Counted from the stretch's first letter, positions 1 through 7,982 are shown. The stretch: DNA of 52,883 nt from PCC-6802 sp031388585 (GCA_031388585.1 JANMRU010000390.1:1-52883), one strand, 5' to 3'. Program-made: numbers and translations. The notes: generated by a model not told the origin, from the letters alone.

Positions 1-969
1 ACTTTATTCACATCTCATCCCATTCCCAACTATAACTGCCATAAAATCGCAGAAAATCTCAACTCCGATTATGGAGCTAAGGGACATCTCAGACGTTTGA
101 TCTGGACGCAGTTTCGATTAGGAAATATCCATCACCAGCTACACTCAGATTTGCTTTTTTCTCCTATTCCCGAAGCACCACTATTTTCTCGATCTCGCTA
201 TGTTGTGACCGTCCACGATTTGATTCCTCTGCGATTCGGCAAACCCTTCTCGAGACTGACTACCTATTTCCGCTACTACATCCCTCAAGTTTTACATCAA
301 GCCGAGCACATTATCTGTAATTCTGAGAGTACAAAGCAGGAAGTGATGTCATATTTTGGGATTAACTCGCAGAAAATCACATCAACTTTGCTGGCTTACG
401 ATCGCGACCACTTTCGCAATTTAAATCTACCAGAAGAGAATTATTTTCTTTATATTGGCCGCCACGATCGCCACAAGAACCTGCATCGTTTAATCGAGGC
501 TTTCTCAACTTTATCACATCACCAGAACTGCAAATTGTATCTGGCAGGCCCCGCAGACGATCGCTACACACCAGACTTAAAAGTTTTAGTAAATGAGTTA
601 GGGATGGAGCAACGCGTCAAATTCCTCGACTATATCCCCTATGCCGATCTACCTGCATTGATTAATCAGGCGATCGCTTTAGTATTTCCTAGCCTATGGG
701 AAGGATTTGGATTGCCCGCACTGGAAGCTATGGCCTGCGGTACTCCTGTAATCAGTTCAAATCTATCGGCTCTACCAGAAGTCACAGGTGATGCGGCATT
801 ACTAATCGATCCCTATGATGTGAAGGCGATCACCGATGCCATGCAAGCCGTAGCAGATTCATCTCAACTACGTACCAAGATGCGTGCGGCTGGACTAGAA
901 CGAGCTAAATTGTTTAGTTGGGATCGTACAGGCAAAGCCACGGCAGAGATTCTAACTAGATACATCTAA
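1..969 (+). CDS. Glycosyltransferase family 4 (group 1), 5' end cut by window edge
   Basis: The reading frame is open to base 1, so the gene starts outside the window; a TTG at 97 is only an internal candidate start. The C-terminal two thirds look like a GT-B fold family 4 enzyme: a VHDLIPL segment, then YIGRHDRHKNLHRLI, and the donor-binding signature PSLWEGFGLPALEAMACGTPVI with the E-x7-E spacing expected for nucleotide-sugar binding. Such enzymes transfer a sugar from a nucleotide donor to a polysaccharide or lipid acceptor at the cytoplasmic face of the membrane. The acceptor cannot be told. It ends tail-to-tail with moaA, overlapping by 4 bases. Family call is firm, substrate unknown. 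Confidence 0.85.
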   Translation, partial: TLFTSHPIPNYNCHKIAENLNSDYGAKGHLRRLIWTQFRLGNIHHQLHSDLLFSPIPEAPLFSRSRYVVTVHDLIPLRFGKPFSRLTTYFRYYIPQVLHQAEHIICNSESTKQEVMSYFGINSQKITSTLLAYDRDHFRNLNLPEENYFLYIGRHDRHKNLHRLIEAFSTLSHHQNCKLYLAGPADDRYTPDLKVLVNELGMEQRVKFLDYIPYADLPALINQAIALVFPSLWEGFGLPALEAMACGTPVISSNLSALPEVTGDAALLIDPYDVKAITDAMQAVADSSQLRTKMRAAGLERAKLFSWDRTGKATAEILTRYI

Positions 970-1949
970 CCTCCAATCTGGGACATCGTGCGCTGATAAG
1001 TTTTTTGCTCACCTGTACCGCGATCGCGCTCTTTAAAATTAATTTCTCCTTTCAAATTCAATAACTCTCCGACCTGTTCGCGCAGGATCGCATAGTCATC
1101 ACCTCGCCTTAGCGCTGTTTTGAGATCGATTTGGCCTGCCTCATTCAACAGGCAAGGACGCAAAAATCCATCAGCAGAGAGACGCATTCGATTACAGCGA
1201 TCGCAAAAACATTCCGACATCTGACTAATAAACCCCAACGTACCCTTAGCACCAGGAATCTGAAATACATCCGCAGGGCCATTACCGCGACAATTACTTT
1301 CTACTAGACCGTAGCGATCGCTAATCCGTTGTCGCAATGTAGCAGAATCTACCCAGCCTTTATGCTCGAATAAATCCGTATTACCGATCGGCATAAATTC
1401 AATAAAGCGGACATGCCAAGCGCGATCGATGCTCAGTGCAGCTAGATCCAAAATTTCGCAATCGTTTACGCCTGGGATAACCACAACATTCAACTTTAGC
1501 GGATCGAAACCGACAGCATGAGCGGATTGAATGCCTTGCCAAACATTCTCCCAGCGATCGCGTCCGGTAATTTGGCGAAAGACATCCTTATCTAGCGAGT
1601 CGAGACTAATGTTAATGCGTCGCAATCCGACATCGTAGAGAGGTTGAGCTAGATCCGCCAACAAGAAGGCGTTAGTCGTCACAGATAGGTCTTCGGTTCC
1701 AGGTAAGTCTGCAATTGCACCGACCAAATCAACCACATCACGGCGCAAGAGCGGTTCCCCACCTGTGAGTCGAAACTTATGAAATCCTAATGGCATGAAT
1801 ACTTCACGCAGAAGTACGAGTAGTTCGGCATTAGTGAGCATTTCCTGTGCCTGAATATAGTCAAGCTCCGATCCTTCAGGCATACAATACTGGCACCGAA
1901 AATTACAGCGATCGATCAAACTAATGCGTAGATAATCAACTGTATTCAC
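966..1949 (-). CDS. moaA: GTP 3',8-cyclase MoaA (molybdenum cofactor biosynthesis)
   Basis: 327 aa radical-SAM enzyme converting GTP to 3',8-cyclo-GTP, the first step of molybdopterin synthesis. The N-terminal cluster motif is CNFRCQYC (C-x3-C-x2-C) near residue 15. The C-terminal second [4Fe-4S] site is visible as CFCDRC followed by a downstream Cys in LRPCLL. The protein ends in Gly-Gly, the conserved tail needed for catalysis in the family. Start is GTG at 1949, preceded by AGGAAG at about 6 nt. It stands alone here; no other moa or moe gene is in the window. In cyanobacteria the cofactor serves nitrate reductase. Length is normal. Confidence 0.95.
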   Translation of the reverse strand: MNTVDYLRISLIDRCNFRCQYCMPEGSELDYIQAQEMLTNAELLVLLREVFMPLGFHKFRLTGGEPLLRRDVVDLVGAIADLPGTEDLSVTTNAFLLADLAQPLYDVGLRRINISLDSLDKDVFRQITGRDRWENVWQGIQSAHAVGFDPLKLNVVVIPGVNDCEILDLAALSIDRAWHVRFIEFMPIGNTDLFEHKGWVDSATLRQRISDRYGLVESNCRGNGPADVFQIPGAKGTLGFISQMSECFCDRCNRMRLSADGFLRPCLLNEAGQIDLKTALRRGDDYAILREQVGELLNLKGEINFKERDRGTGEQKTYQRTMSQIGG

Positions 1950-2151
1950 GGAAAACTTCCTTTGTGTGCCACAACGAATATGCGATCGGCTGTCTGCATC
2001 TTAACCTGAGGTAGTGTAGGTTGGGGGAATTATATTTTTATTGGCAAGAGGTATCCACTAATTCGCGATCGCTACTGTTTAGAGTTGGGATCCTCACTTT
2101 GCGTCAGGGTCAAGGGGAATGTCAAAAAAGTTGATTGCCAAGCCCTTGGAG

Positions 2152-2805
2152 TTATTCGGGAACTTGTTTCTTCTGTAGGATTTGACAGATCTCCTCAACA
2201 GTTGAGAAAAATGCATCTCCCACAAATCTGAGACTCGCGATCGCCCGCTGACCTGCTTCTTCATTCCCTGCTCCACAGGCATCAGTCACGACAACAGGAA
2301 TATAGCCCAAATCGGCCGCATGGCGGACTGTTGGCTCAATGCCGATTTCGGTCGCCACGCCCACAACGATCGCAGTTTGGATGCCGCAGTCCCGCAAAGC
2401 AATATCCAAAGGAGTACTCTCAAAGGCAGACATTGTAATCTTGTCAAAAATCGCCTCCGAGGCAAGTGGTGTTATCTCTGGGATGAGTTGAAAACCAGGT
2501 GAGTCACGCAGAAACCAGGGCTTAACATCTTTAACTGAGGTAGCTCTTTGCCACGCCTTAGCTGTCTTGAGTTGGAATACACCTGATAGCTCATTAGGCA
2601 ATGACATGTGGCGCATAAAAAATATACGCAAACCAACTTCTCTCGCTGTTTGAAGAACCTTAACAACCTGCGACTTGATCTGAGAGCCATTGCTTAATTG
2701 GCTGAAAATACCCACCTGCATGTCATAGACGATCAAAGCTGTTCGATCGAGTTCGCAGGCTTCTTCCAAGTTTTCAGGAATCTCTAATCCAAATACCTTT
2801 TCCAT
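2152..2805 (-). CDS. Isochorismatase-like (cysteine hydrolase fold) protein lacking the catalytic Cys
   Basis: 217 aa. The fold is recognisable from LIVYDMQVGIF near residue 25 (general-base Asp), FDKITMSAF (Lys position) and the cis-peptide region GVATEIGIEPTVRHAADLGY. In active isochorismatase or nicotinamidase relatives the last motif reads T-x-x-C-V-x-x-T; here Gly sits at the Cys position. The surrounding residues are intact, so this looks like a stable variant subfamily rather than decay. A hydrolase of the usual thioester mechanism is therefore unlikely. It lies on the same strand as the stress gene array, about 200 bp downstream of it. Fold confident, activity unknown. Confidence 0.8.
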   Translation of the reverse strand: MEKVFGLEIPENLEEACELDRTALIVYDMQVGIFSQLSNGSQIKSQVVKVLQTAREVGLRIFFMRHMSLPNELSGVFQLKTAKAWQRATSVKDVKPWFLRDSPGFQLIPEITPLASEAIFDKITMSAFESTPLDIALRDCGIQTAIVVGVATEIGIEPTVRHAADLGYIPVVVTDACGAGNEEAGQRAIASLRFVGDAFFSTVEEICQILQKKQVPE

Positions 2806-3007
2806 CAGTTTTCACCAAATGTAGTAGTTTGCTAGGTCAGTCTGGCATATGCTAACACGGACTTGGTAGTGTGCTTAAGCTGTAGTTAGCGATCTGATGT
2901 TAGGTGTCTGTCCTTTCATGAAGCAGGATATTCATACTCCTGTTCAGCAAACTCTTTGTACCGAAGAATGTACATTTTCGCTTACATTTTGCGGCAGGGA
3001 AAGCATC

Positions 3008-3439
3008 TCACGAATTCGTTAGTTTGTCTGCCTCGGCACGGATGCGTTCTTCCTGCTCTCTAAGTTCGGGCGTAAATTCTTCACCGAAGTCATCTGCTTC
3101 AAAGACTGGACGAATATCGATTTCGGATTCTCCTGGCATTGGGTTGGGGCAGCGCTTCACCCAGGCGATCGCTTCTTCCATTGATTTCACTTGCCAGATC
3201 CAGAAGCCTGCAACCAGTTCTTTTGTTTCTGTGAATGGGCCATCAGTCACGGTTCGATTTGTGCCTGAGAATCTTATACGCACTCCTTTTGAGCTGGGAT
3301 GCAGCCCCTCTCCAGCAAGCATAATTCCTGCCTTGACCAACTCTTCGTTGTAGTTACCCATTTCTGTCAGAAGCTGTTCGCTTGGCATTACGCCTGCTTC
3401 AGAGTCTTTGGTAGCCTTGACCATAACTATCACTTTCAT
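3008..3439 (-). CDS. YCII/DGPF-domain protein (paralogue 1)
   Basis: 143 aa. Start chosen at ATG 3439, preceded by AAGGAGA at a good distance and matching the paralogue at 7983-8414; an upstream in-frame start at 3469 has no support. Contains the family hallmark TDGPFTETKELVAGFWIW. YCII-related proteins have a ferredoxin-like dimeric alpha/beta barrel; most have no assigned reaction. Genes of this type are the usual companions of ECF42 sigma factors. The protein is about 87% identical to the copy at 7983-8414 (18 differences in 143 residues counted by eye). Unlike that copy, no ECF42-type promoter precedes it: the upstream DNA is replaced by a repeat fragment at 3461-3490. Confidence 0.9.
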   Translation of the reverse strand: MKVIVMVKATKDSEAGVMPSEQLLTEMGNYNEELVKAGIMLAGEGLHPSSKGVRIRFSGTNRTVTDGPFTETKELVAGFWIWQVKSMEEAIAWVKRCPNPMPGESEIDIRPVFEADDFGEEFTPELREQEERIRAEADKLTNS

Positions 3440-3460
3440 AGCTAAATCTCCTTGTTGTTT

Positions 3461-3490
3461 ATATAGCAATCCTAAATCATTTGTAATTTT
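3461..3490. repeat. Half copy of the 32168/50489 palindromic repeat
   Basis: ATATAGCAATCCTAAATCAT followed by TTGTAA matches one end of the element at 32168-32247, including its TAGCAATC terminal repeat. The other end is not found nearby. It sits just upstream of the YCII gene where its paralogue carries a promoter. Confidence 0.5.
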
Positions 3491-3498
3491 GAGGGCTC

Positions 3499-3533
3499 TG
3501 TGAAATGAATTCCCGTAGAGAATTCATTTCACA
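3499..3533. terminator. 14-bp perfect hairpin between two same-strand genes
   Basis: TGTGAAATGAATTC pairs exactly with GAATTCATTTCACA around a 7-nt loop. It lies downstream of the PhnB-like gene (stop at 3566) and upstream of the YCII gene. It could be an intercistronic terminator or a stabilising stem; no clear T-run follows on either strand. Confidence 0.5.
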
Positions 3534-3565
3534 ATCCAAATAGAATCTCTGTAGTTTCTGAAATG

Positions 3566-4063
3566 TTATCCAGCATATGCTTGTCTGAGTGCATTGATGT
3601 CGATCTTCTTCATTTGCAGCATGGCTGCCATGGCTCTTTGAGATTTTCCAGAATCATGGTCACTGAGCATCTCGACTAAAATTCTGGGGACAATTTGCCA
3701 TGAAGCGCCGTATTTATCCTTGAGCCAGCCGCACTGCTGCGCCTTTTCATCTCCGCCTTCTGATAGCTTATCCCAGTAGTAGTCCACTTCTTCCTGTGTC
3801 TCGCAATCGACTTGGAATGAAATGGCCTCGTTGAATTTGAACATCGGGCCGCCGTTGAGAGCTGTAAACTTTTGCCCATCAAGCTCAAATGTCACGGTTT
3901 GAAGCGATCCTGGGGGTTTACCATGAATCTCCTGTCCAACTTCGCTATGCCGTGTGATGTTATCAATCTTTGAATTTCTAAAAATGGAGGTATAAAACTT
4001 AGCTGCCTCTTCGGCTCGATCGTCAAACCACAGAAATGGAGTTATCTTTTGAATGTGTTGCAT
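3566..4063 (-). CDS. VOC-superfamily protein, PhnB/3-demethylubiquinone methyltransferase-like
   Basis: 165 aa. Start ATG at 4063 is preceded by TAGGAG; the longer open frame to 4261 runs antisense through the next gene's coding region in low-complexity basic sequence and is rejected. The N-terminus QKITPFLWFDDRAEEAAKFY is characteristic of the PhnB-like branch of the vicinal oxygen chelate fold, with FELDGQKFTALNGGP and a C-terminal SWQIVP segment. Members of this branch are metal-binding dimers mostly without a known substrate. It follows the VOC gene at 4089-4559 with a 25-bp gap and so probably shares its transcript. Confidence 0.85.
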   Translation of the reverse strand: MQHIQKITPFLWFDDRAEEAAKFYTSIFRNSKIDNITRHSEVGQEIHGKPPGSLQTVTFELDGQKFTALNGGPMFKFNEAISFQVDCETQEEVDYYWDKLSEGGDEKAQQCGWLKDKYGASWQIVPRILVEMLSDHDSGKSQRAMAAMLQMKKIDINALRQAYAG

Positions 4064-4088
4064 GATGTTTCTCCTAATAGTTCTAAAT

Positions 4089-4559
4089 CTAGGCTGTTGC
4101 TGGGGAGTTTTTGACCATCGCATCCCACCGGTGCTGCATTTCCTCCGGCGAAACTTTCTCGATCTCCTTCTGGAGCATCCACTCGTGTCCAAATGGATCG
4201 CGAATAGTGGCACTTCGATGTCCATAGAATTCATCGCTTGGGGGCATGATAACGATCGCACCAGCAGCGCTGGCTCGGTCTACGGAGGCATCGACATCAT
4301 CCACCATCAATGCGAGTTTCACGGCTGTTCCACCGAGAGTCTGGGGCGTTTTGTTGAAAGCTGGAAATTCGTCAGCTAGCATAATCATCATGCCGTTGAT
4401 CGATAATTCTGCATGACCAACTTTACCGGTTTCTGGGCAGATCAGGCGATAGAGCTCTGTCGCTTCAAATGCTTTTTGGTAAAATGCGATCGCTTGGGCA
4501 CCATCATGAACCGCGAGGGCGGGAATCAGAGGTGGATAGGAAGTTGTTGAGTTATTCAT
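4089..4559 (-). CDS. VOC/glyoxalase-fold protein (PhnB-like)
   Basis: 156 aa. Shows two beta-alpha-beta-beta-beta modules: LIPALAVHDGAQAIAFYQKAF at the start and a C-terminal YGHRSATIRDPFGHEWMLQ, where the aromatic, Arg and His positions match PhnB/YdcE-type proteins. A Glu near HAELSINGMMIML fits a metal ligand. The family includes bleomycin-resistance and glyoxalase-related proteins, but the substrate cannot be read from sequence. Part of the minus-strand stress array, 28 bp after the GFA-domain gene. Tail residues MQHRWDAMVKN extend beyond the fold. Confidence 0.87.
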   Translation of the reverse strand: MNNSTTSYPPLIPALAVHDGAQAIAFYQKAFEATELYRLICPETGKVGHAELSINGMMIMLADEFPAFNKTPQTLGGTAVKLALMVDDVDASVDRASAAGAIVIMPPSDEFYGHRSATIRDPFGHEWMLQKEIEKVSPEEMQHRWDAMVKNSPATA

Positions 4560-4587
4560 TTGATTAGGATTTTCCTCGATCTAGGGT

Positions 4588-5013
4588 TTAGTTTGAAGGA
4601 GCGAACATTGCAAAGACTTCAGCACCAGTCATATTATGAGTTTCATTCGCAAAACAATAATATTCAGGTTTTTCATCAATGAAAATCTGATGATCGAATA
4701 TCAATCCTTCTGCACCATCGAAAAGACCGACAGGCAAGATGTACTTATTGTCATGCTTCAATCGATAAAATAGATTGCTTCCACACTTTTTGCAAAATCC
4801 ACGTTCTCCCCATTCAGAAGAATTGAAAATAGTTACATTTTCTTCACCTTGAATAGAAACATCGGTTCCACAGTCAATTGCCATAAACGGCCCACCTGTC
4901 CATTTTTGGCACATGCTGCAATGACATGCTCCCACTTTGTTGCTCATTGTTTTCGCGGAAACAATAACTGCTCCGCAAAGACAACTTCCTTTACCTGCGA
5001 TTAAATTAGACAC
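4588..5013 (-). CDS. GFA/CENP-V domain protein (glutathione-dependent formaldehyde-activating enzyme-like)
   Basis: About 141 aa, Cys-rich. Zinc-binding motifs GSCLCGAV, CHCSMCQKW and CKKCGSNLFY are in the order expected of GFA-domain proteins, which bind structural and catalytic zinc and in some cases glutathione adducts. The start is uncertain: AAAGGAG directly abuts an ATG at 5019 but lies 6 nt before a GTG at 5013, which I prefer; a TTG at 5034 is also in frame. The context of GST and glyoxalase-fold genes fits a thiol or electrophile detoxification role, but this is inference. Formaldehyde activity is unproven for most members. Confidence 0.85.
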   Translation of the reverse strand: MSNLIAGKGSCLCGAVIVSAKTMSNKVGACHCSMCQKWTGGPFMAIDCGTDVSIQGEENVTIFNSSEWGERGFCKKCGSNLFYRLKHDNKYILPVGLFDGAEGLIFDHQIFIDEKPEYYCFANETHNMTGAEVFAMFAPSN

Positions 5014-5059
5014 ATTCATCTCCTTTGTTAACAAAAAAATTATCCATTATTGGTCGATC

Positions 5060-5290
5060 TCGATCGCAAATTTGCGAAGTTATATTTTCAGTCTTAGGCG
5101 ATCGCACTAGGTTCCATAAAAAGATTTCCCAAATGTGTCCATCTAAATCTTGGAATCCATATTGGCACATAAATCCCATGTCGTTTGGTTCTTTGTAAGT
5201 GGGTCTACCTGCTGCGATCGCCTTGGCTACGATCTCATCAACTTCAGCTTGACTCTCGTAAGACAAAGCTACAAGAGTTATCGATTTTGG
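5060..5290 (-). pseudogene. Fragment of a VOC/glyoxalase gene (relative of 6135-6545)
   Basis: Translates to VALSYESQAEVDEIVAKAIAAG and then KEPNDMGFMCQYGFQDLDGHIWEIF, nearly identical to the second half of the intact gene at 6135-6545. The first half is missing: similarity stops abruptly where the 3' end of the GST gene begins (about 5283). Near the other end one base is deleted relative to the intact copy, so the conserved MEPSAI tail is out of frame. An open frame through here (5006-5347) is therefore not a functional gene. It records duplication of a VOC gene followed by truncation. Confidence 0.8.
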
Positions 5291-5292
5291 TC

Positions 5293-5964
5293 TCAACCAG
5301 CCATCAGTTTGGCGATCGCCGGACGCTGATAACAACGTTGTAACCATCCATTAATATTGGCGAAGGGAGTTAGGTCGAAATCCAACATTCCAACCCAGCC
5401 GACTATCCCTTGTATGTGAGTATCCGCCAGACTATATTCGCCAATCAAGAACGATCGCCCTTCTAGTCCAATCTCAAGAATTCTGAGACAATCAGCGAGG
5501 TCAGCCTTTGCTTTAGCCATGGCGATTACCTTCGGTATGCTTTCTGCCGCACTTTTCTGTTCGGAAGTAGCTTCTTCGACCACATTGGTCGCCGGATCGC
5601 CTTGCTTTTCAGGAGGCAGCGATGCGAACAATCGACCAGCAGCTTCGGCAAGGACAACATTGCTCCATGTTATCCATTTCATTGCTTCGCCGCGTTGTGG
5701 ACTTAGGGCGGGATAAAGCTTGGCTTCTACACCAAAGAGTTCTCCAAGATACATTGTGATTGCGGACGACTCCCAAATCGCTGTTCCATCATGCACAATC
5801 GCAGGGACTTTTCCATTCGGGTTGATTTTGAGGTATTCAGGCTTTCTAGTGTCGCCAGCCCTGAGGTCAAGATCTATGCGATCGCAATCTATTCCAAGCT
5901 CGGCAAGAACGGCTTCGGTAATACTGGCAGTGGACATGGGAGCAGAATAAAAAGTTAAACTCAC
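5293..5964 (-). CDS. Glutathione S-transferase family protein
   Basis: 223 aa. The N-terminal thioredoxin-fold domain has MSLTFYSAPMSTASITEAVLA, then NPNGKVPAIVHDG with the cis-Pro, and the glutathione-binding ESSAITMYL (usual E-S pair). The C-terminal helical domain contains SLADTHIQGIVGW, matching the conserved N-capping S/T-x-x-D motif. Start is GTG at 5964 with AAGGAG upstream. It would conjugate or reduce electrophiles with glutathione in the cytosol. It lies inside the YCII/VOC array, between an intact VOC gene and the remnant of a related one. GST class is not assigned. Confidence 0.92.
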   Translation of the reverse strand: MSLTFYSAPMSTASITEAVLAELGIDCDRIDLDLRAGDTRKPEYLKINPNGKVPAIVHDGTAIWESSAITMYLGELFGVEAKLYPALSPQRGEAMKWITWSNVVLAEAAGRLFASLPPEKQGDPATNVVEEATSEQKSAAESIPKVIAMAKAKADLADCLRILEIGLEGRSFLIGEYSLADTHIQGIVGWVGMLDFDLTPFANINGWLQRCYQRPAIAKLMAG

Positions 5965-6077
5965 GATTTTCTCCTTGGGGTTGAATATTTACCGTATTTG
6001 TCTTCGATCGAAAGTAGAAGTTAAGCAACTAAATGATATTACAGGAGTATGAAATGAGTTAAGCATGAAGATCTCAT

Positions 6078-6112
6078 TTAATCATCTATGAAGTGCCAAA
6101 GCGATCGATTAG
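6078..6112 (-). pseudogene. Short remnant of a PhnB-like VOC gene
   Basis: These about 35 bases closely resemble the 3' end of the gene at 6994-7404 (the region coding for LTDRFGTPWMIN), but with an in-frame stop on the minus strand and no gene body attached. It lies in the 170-bp gap between the GST and VOC genes and looks like a leftover of a deleted copy. Confidence 0.45.
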
Positions 6113-6134
6113 TTTTAGGATAGATAGAATAAGT

Positions 6135-6545
6135 CTAACCCTGTTCGATCGCGCTGGGTTCCATGAAGAAGATTTCCCAAATGTGACCGTCTAAATCTTG
6201 GAATCCATGTTGGTACATAAAACCCATGTCATTTGGTTCTTTGTAGGTGGTTCCGCCTGCCGCGATCGCCTTGACTACGATCTCATCAACTTCAGCTCGA
6301 CTCTCATAAGATAAAGCGACAAGAACTTCTGCACTTTTGGTTGTGTCGCAAATTTCTTTGGGAGTAAAGGTCTTGAAAAACTTCTCAACAAGGAGCATCA
6401 CAAATATATTTTCTCCTACAATCATGCAAGTGGCGTTTTCGTCAGTAAACTGCGGATTGAATGTGAAGCCTAGTTTGGTAAAGAACTCGATAGATTTATT
6501 GAGGTCTTTTACTGGTAGATTAACAAAAATTTGACGAGTCATCAT
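6135..6545 (-). CDS. VOC/glyoxalase-fold protein
   Basis: 136 aa, start ATG-ATG at 6545 after AAAGGAG. First module QIFVNLPVKDLNKSIEFFTKLGF; second module AEVDEIVVKAIAAGG, ending in QDLDGHIWEIFFMEP, the usual VOC C-terminal strand with a Glu metal ligand. This matches the subgroup often annotated as glyoxalase/bleomycin resistance protein or lactoylglutathione lyase-like. No substrate can be given. A truncated paralogue lies at 5060-5290. It follows DUF1428 at 50 bp, within the run that starts at the predicted ECF42 promoter 7888-7917. Confidence 0.88.
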   Translation of the reverse strand: MMTRQIFVNLPVKDLNKSIEFFTKLGFTFNPQFTDENATCMIVGENIFVMLLVEKFFKTFTPKEICDTTKSAEVLVALSYESRAEVDEIVVKAIAAGGTTYKEPNDMGFMYQHGFQDLDGHIWEIFFMEPSAIEQG

Positions 6546-6595
6546 TTTCTCCTTTGAAATTTAAGGTATGTAGATTGTGCTGAGAGCAGCATTGT

Positions 6596-6946
6596 TTAGC
6601 TTTCAACTATTGTCTCAAAACCACCATAGATCAACCGCTTGCCGTCAAATGGCATTTCCTTGCTAGGTTGCATTCGGGGATCTGCCATTACCATCTCATT
6701 ACCCTGATCGCGCACTTCACGGGAAGGCCAGACAATCCATGAAAAAACTACAGTTTCGTTTTCCTCGCATTTAACCGCCATTGGGAAAGATGTTAGCTTG
6801 CCTTCAGGAACATCATCTCCCCAACATTCAACCACTTTGAGCGCACCGTATTCCTTGAACAAAATGGCCGCATCCTCAGCTACTTTTTGATAAGCCGCAC
6901 GATTGGCAGTCGGCACGGCTAGCACATATCCATCTACATAAGTCAT
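6596..6946 (-). CDS. DUF1428 family protein (YbaA-like)
   Basis: 116 aa. The start MTYVDGYVLAVPTANRAAYQ, central KVVECWGDDVPEGKLTSF and C-terminal MPFDGKRLIYGGFE are the signature blocks of DUF1428, a small dimeric alpha/beta-barrel family of unknown reaction. Start ATG at 6946 with AAGGAGA upstream. Such genes occur repeatedly beside YCII and VOC genes and ECF sigma factors, which is the situation here. It is the third gene of the run 7821, 7404, 6946, 6545 on the minus strand, with gaps of roughly 35-50 bp. Confidence 0.87.
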   Translation of the reverse strand: MTYVDGYVLAVPTANRAAYQKVAEDAAILFKEYGALKVVECWGDDVPEGKLTSFPMAVKCEENETVVFSWIVWPSREVRDQGNEMVMADPRMQPSKEMPFDGKRLIYGGFETIVES

Positions 6947-6993
6947 GAAAGTTCTCCTTAATTAAATTGACGATTGATTGTTTATTTCAGAAC

Positions 6994-7404
6994 TCAGGCA
7001 GCGCGATCGCAGTTAATCATCCAGGGAGTACCAAAGCGATCGGTTAGCATCCCAAAGCGGGGAGACCAGAATGTTTCTTGGATTGGCATCTGCACTGTTC
7101 CGTTTTCTGCCAAGGCGTAAAAGATTCTTTCGGCTTCTTCTGTATCGGTAAATACGAGCGATACAGAGAAACCTTGTGGTTTTTCAAAGTAACCAGGAGG
7201 AGCATCAGAACCCATCAGGACTGTAGCACCCACAATTAGTGAGGCGTGCATGATTTTGTCAAGCTTTTCTGGGGGCGTTTGATCTGCCATGGGCGACTCC
7301 CCGAAGGTCATCATCGAGTCGATTTTCCCGCCAAGGCACTGCTCGTAAAACTTAAACGCAGCTTCGCATTCATCGTTGAAAGAGAGATATGTATTTAATT
7401 TCAT
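6994..7404 (-). CDS. VOC-superfamily PhnB-like protein
   Basis: 136 aa. MKLNTYLSFNDECEAAFKFYEQ is the PhnB-type opening, followed by GGKIDSMMTFGESP, and the end SPRFGMLTDRFGTPWMIN carries the conserved aromatic-Gly-x-x-x-D-x-F-G pattern of the family. Start ATG at 7404 with AAAGGAG upstream. It is about 33 bp downstream of the VOC gene at 7438-7821 and probably cotranscribed from the promoter at 7888-7917. Family members are metal-binding dimers with largely unknown substrates. A remnant of a second copy lies at 6078-6112. Confidence 0.87.
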   Translation of the reverse strand: MKLNTYLSFNDECEAAFKFYEQCLGGKIDSMMTFGESPMADQTPPEKLDKIMHASLIVGATVLMGSDAPPGYFEKPQGFSVSLVFTDTEEAERIFYALAENGTVQMPIQETFWSPRFGMLTDRFGTPWMINCDRAA

Positions 7405-7437
7405 AATTGACTCCTTTAGGTTTGTTTCGCTCCGCCC

Positions 7438-7821
7438 TCACTCCGTCGCTTTTGGGGGCATGTGAAGGCCGATCATATTTCCTTCTGTATCGACAATCAA
7501 AGCCATGAAACCGTATTGACCGATTGACATTTTGGGTTTGTGGATTTGCCCACCAGCCTTGACAACACGCTCCGATTCTACAGCAACCTCGTCGCAATGG
7601 AAGTAAGGTATCGTGCCACTTCCGCCAGACTCAACGCCGTCCATCTTGATCAATGCGCCAGAAGCGCCGACTGCTTCCATCGTCATTGGAAACGCCCACA
7701 TGTCGAGATCGGGACTTTCGAGCTTCTCCAACTTGACCTCGAACACGGACTCGTAAAAACGTTTTGCTCGTTCCATGTCCTGTACGTAAATCTCGCACCA
7801 AACAATAGGATTGGGTTTCAT
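7438..7821 (-). CDS. VOC/glyoxalase-fold protein, first gene behind a predicted ECF42 promoter
   Basis: 127 aa. IVWCEIYVQDMERAKRFYESVF opens the first module; MWAFPM, SGALIKMDGV and YFHCDEVAVES follow; the end is GFMALIVDTEGNMIGLHMP. This fits the small single-chain glyoxalase-like VOC subgroup (VOC family, PF00903-type). Start ATG at 7821 after CAGGAGAAA. The promoter-like pair CTGTCGA-N17-CGACTA lies 67-96 bp upstream. Downstream genes 7404, 6946 and 6545 follow with short gaps. Substrate unknown. Confidence 0.88.
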   Translation of the reverse strand: MKPNPIVWCEIYVQDMERAKRFYESVFEVKLEKLESPDLDMWAFPMTMEAVGASGALIKMDGVESGGSGTIPYFHCDEVAVESERVVKAGGQIHKPKMSIGQYGFMALIVDTEGNMIGLHMPPKATE

Positions 7822-7887
7822 AATTTTTCTCCTGTTTAATTTTGTATTGATAGTGTCGGTTTGCGACCAAACGCTTGCTCTACTGAA

Positions 7888-7917
7888 TAGTCGGATAAAG
7901 GTTCGTGCGATCGACAG
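7888..7917 (-). promoter_or_regulatory. Predicted ECF42-type promoter P3
   Basis: Read on the minus strand: CTGTCGA, 17 nt, CGACTA. The same two boxes with exactly the same spacing occur at 8510-8539 and 10716-10745, each upstream of a gene of the YCII/VOC array. The bases between are partly conserved too. As I recall, ECF42 sigma factors use a TGTCGA -35 box with a CGA-type -10 box. It would drive the VOC gene at 7821 and the three genes behind it. Confidence 0.72.
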
Positions 7918-7982
7918 CTAGAATAGACTTTTTCCAGAAATTTGTATGTATCGATCGCACATGGATTTCTTAAATACTTGCT

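Noticed and set aside
3024..3353. 109-aa plus-strand open frame (and a similar 169-aa frame at 7942-8451)
   Set aside because: Both are antisense to the two YCII paralogues; they are alike only because the real genes are duplicates.
3566..4261. 231-aa version of the PhnB-like protein
   Set aside because: The extra 66 residues overlap the neighbouring VOC gene antisense-frame, are basic low-complexity sequence and lack a ribosome site; ATG 4063 has one.
5006..5347. 113-aa minus-strand open frame as a gene
   Set aside because: It is a chance frame through a VOC fragment, the end of the GST gene and the start of the GFA gene.
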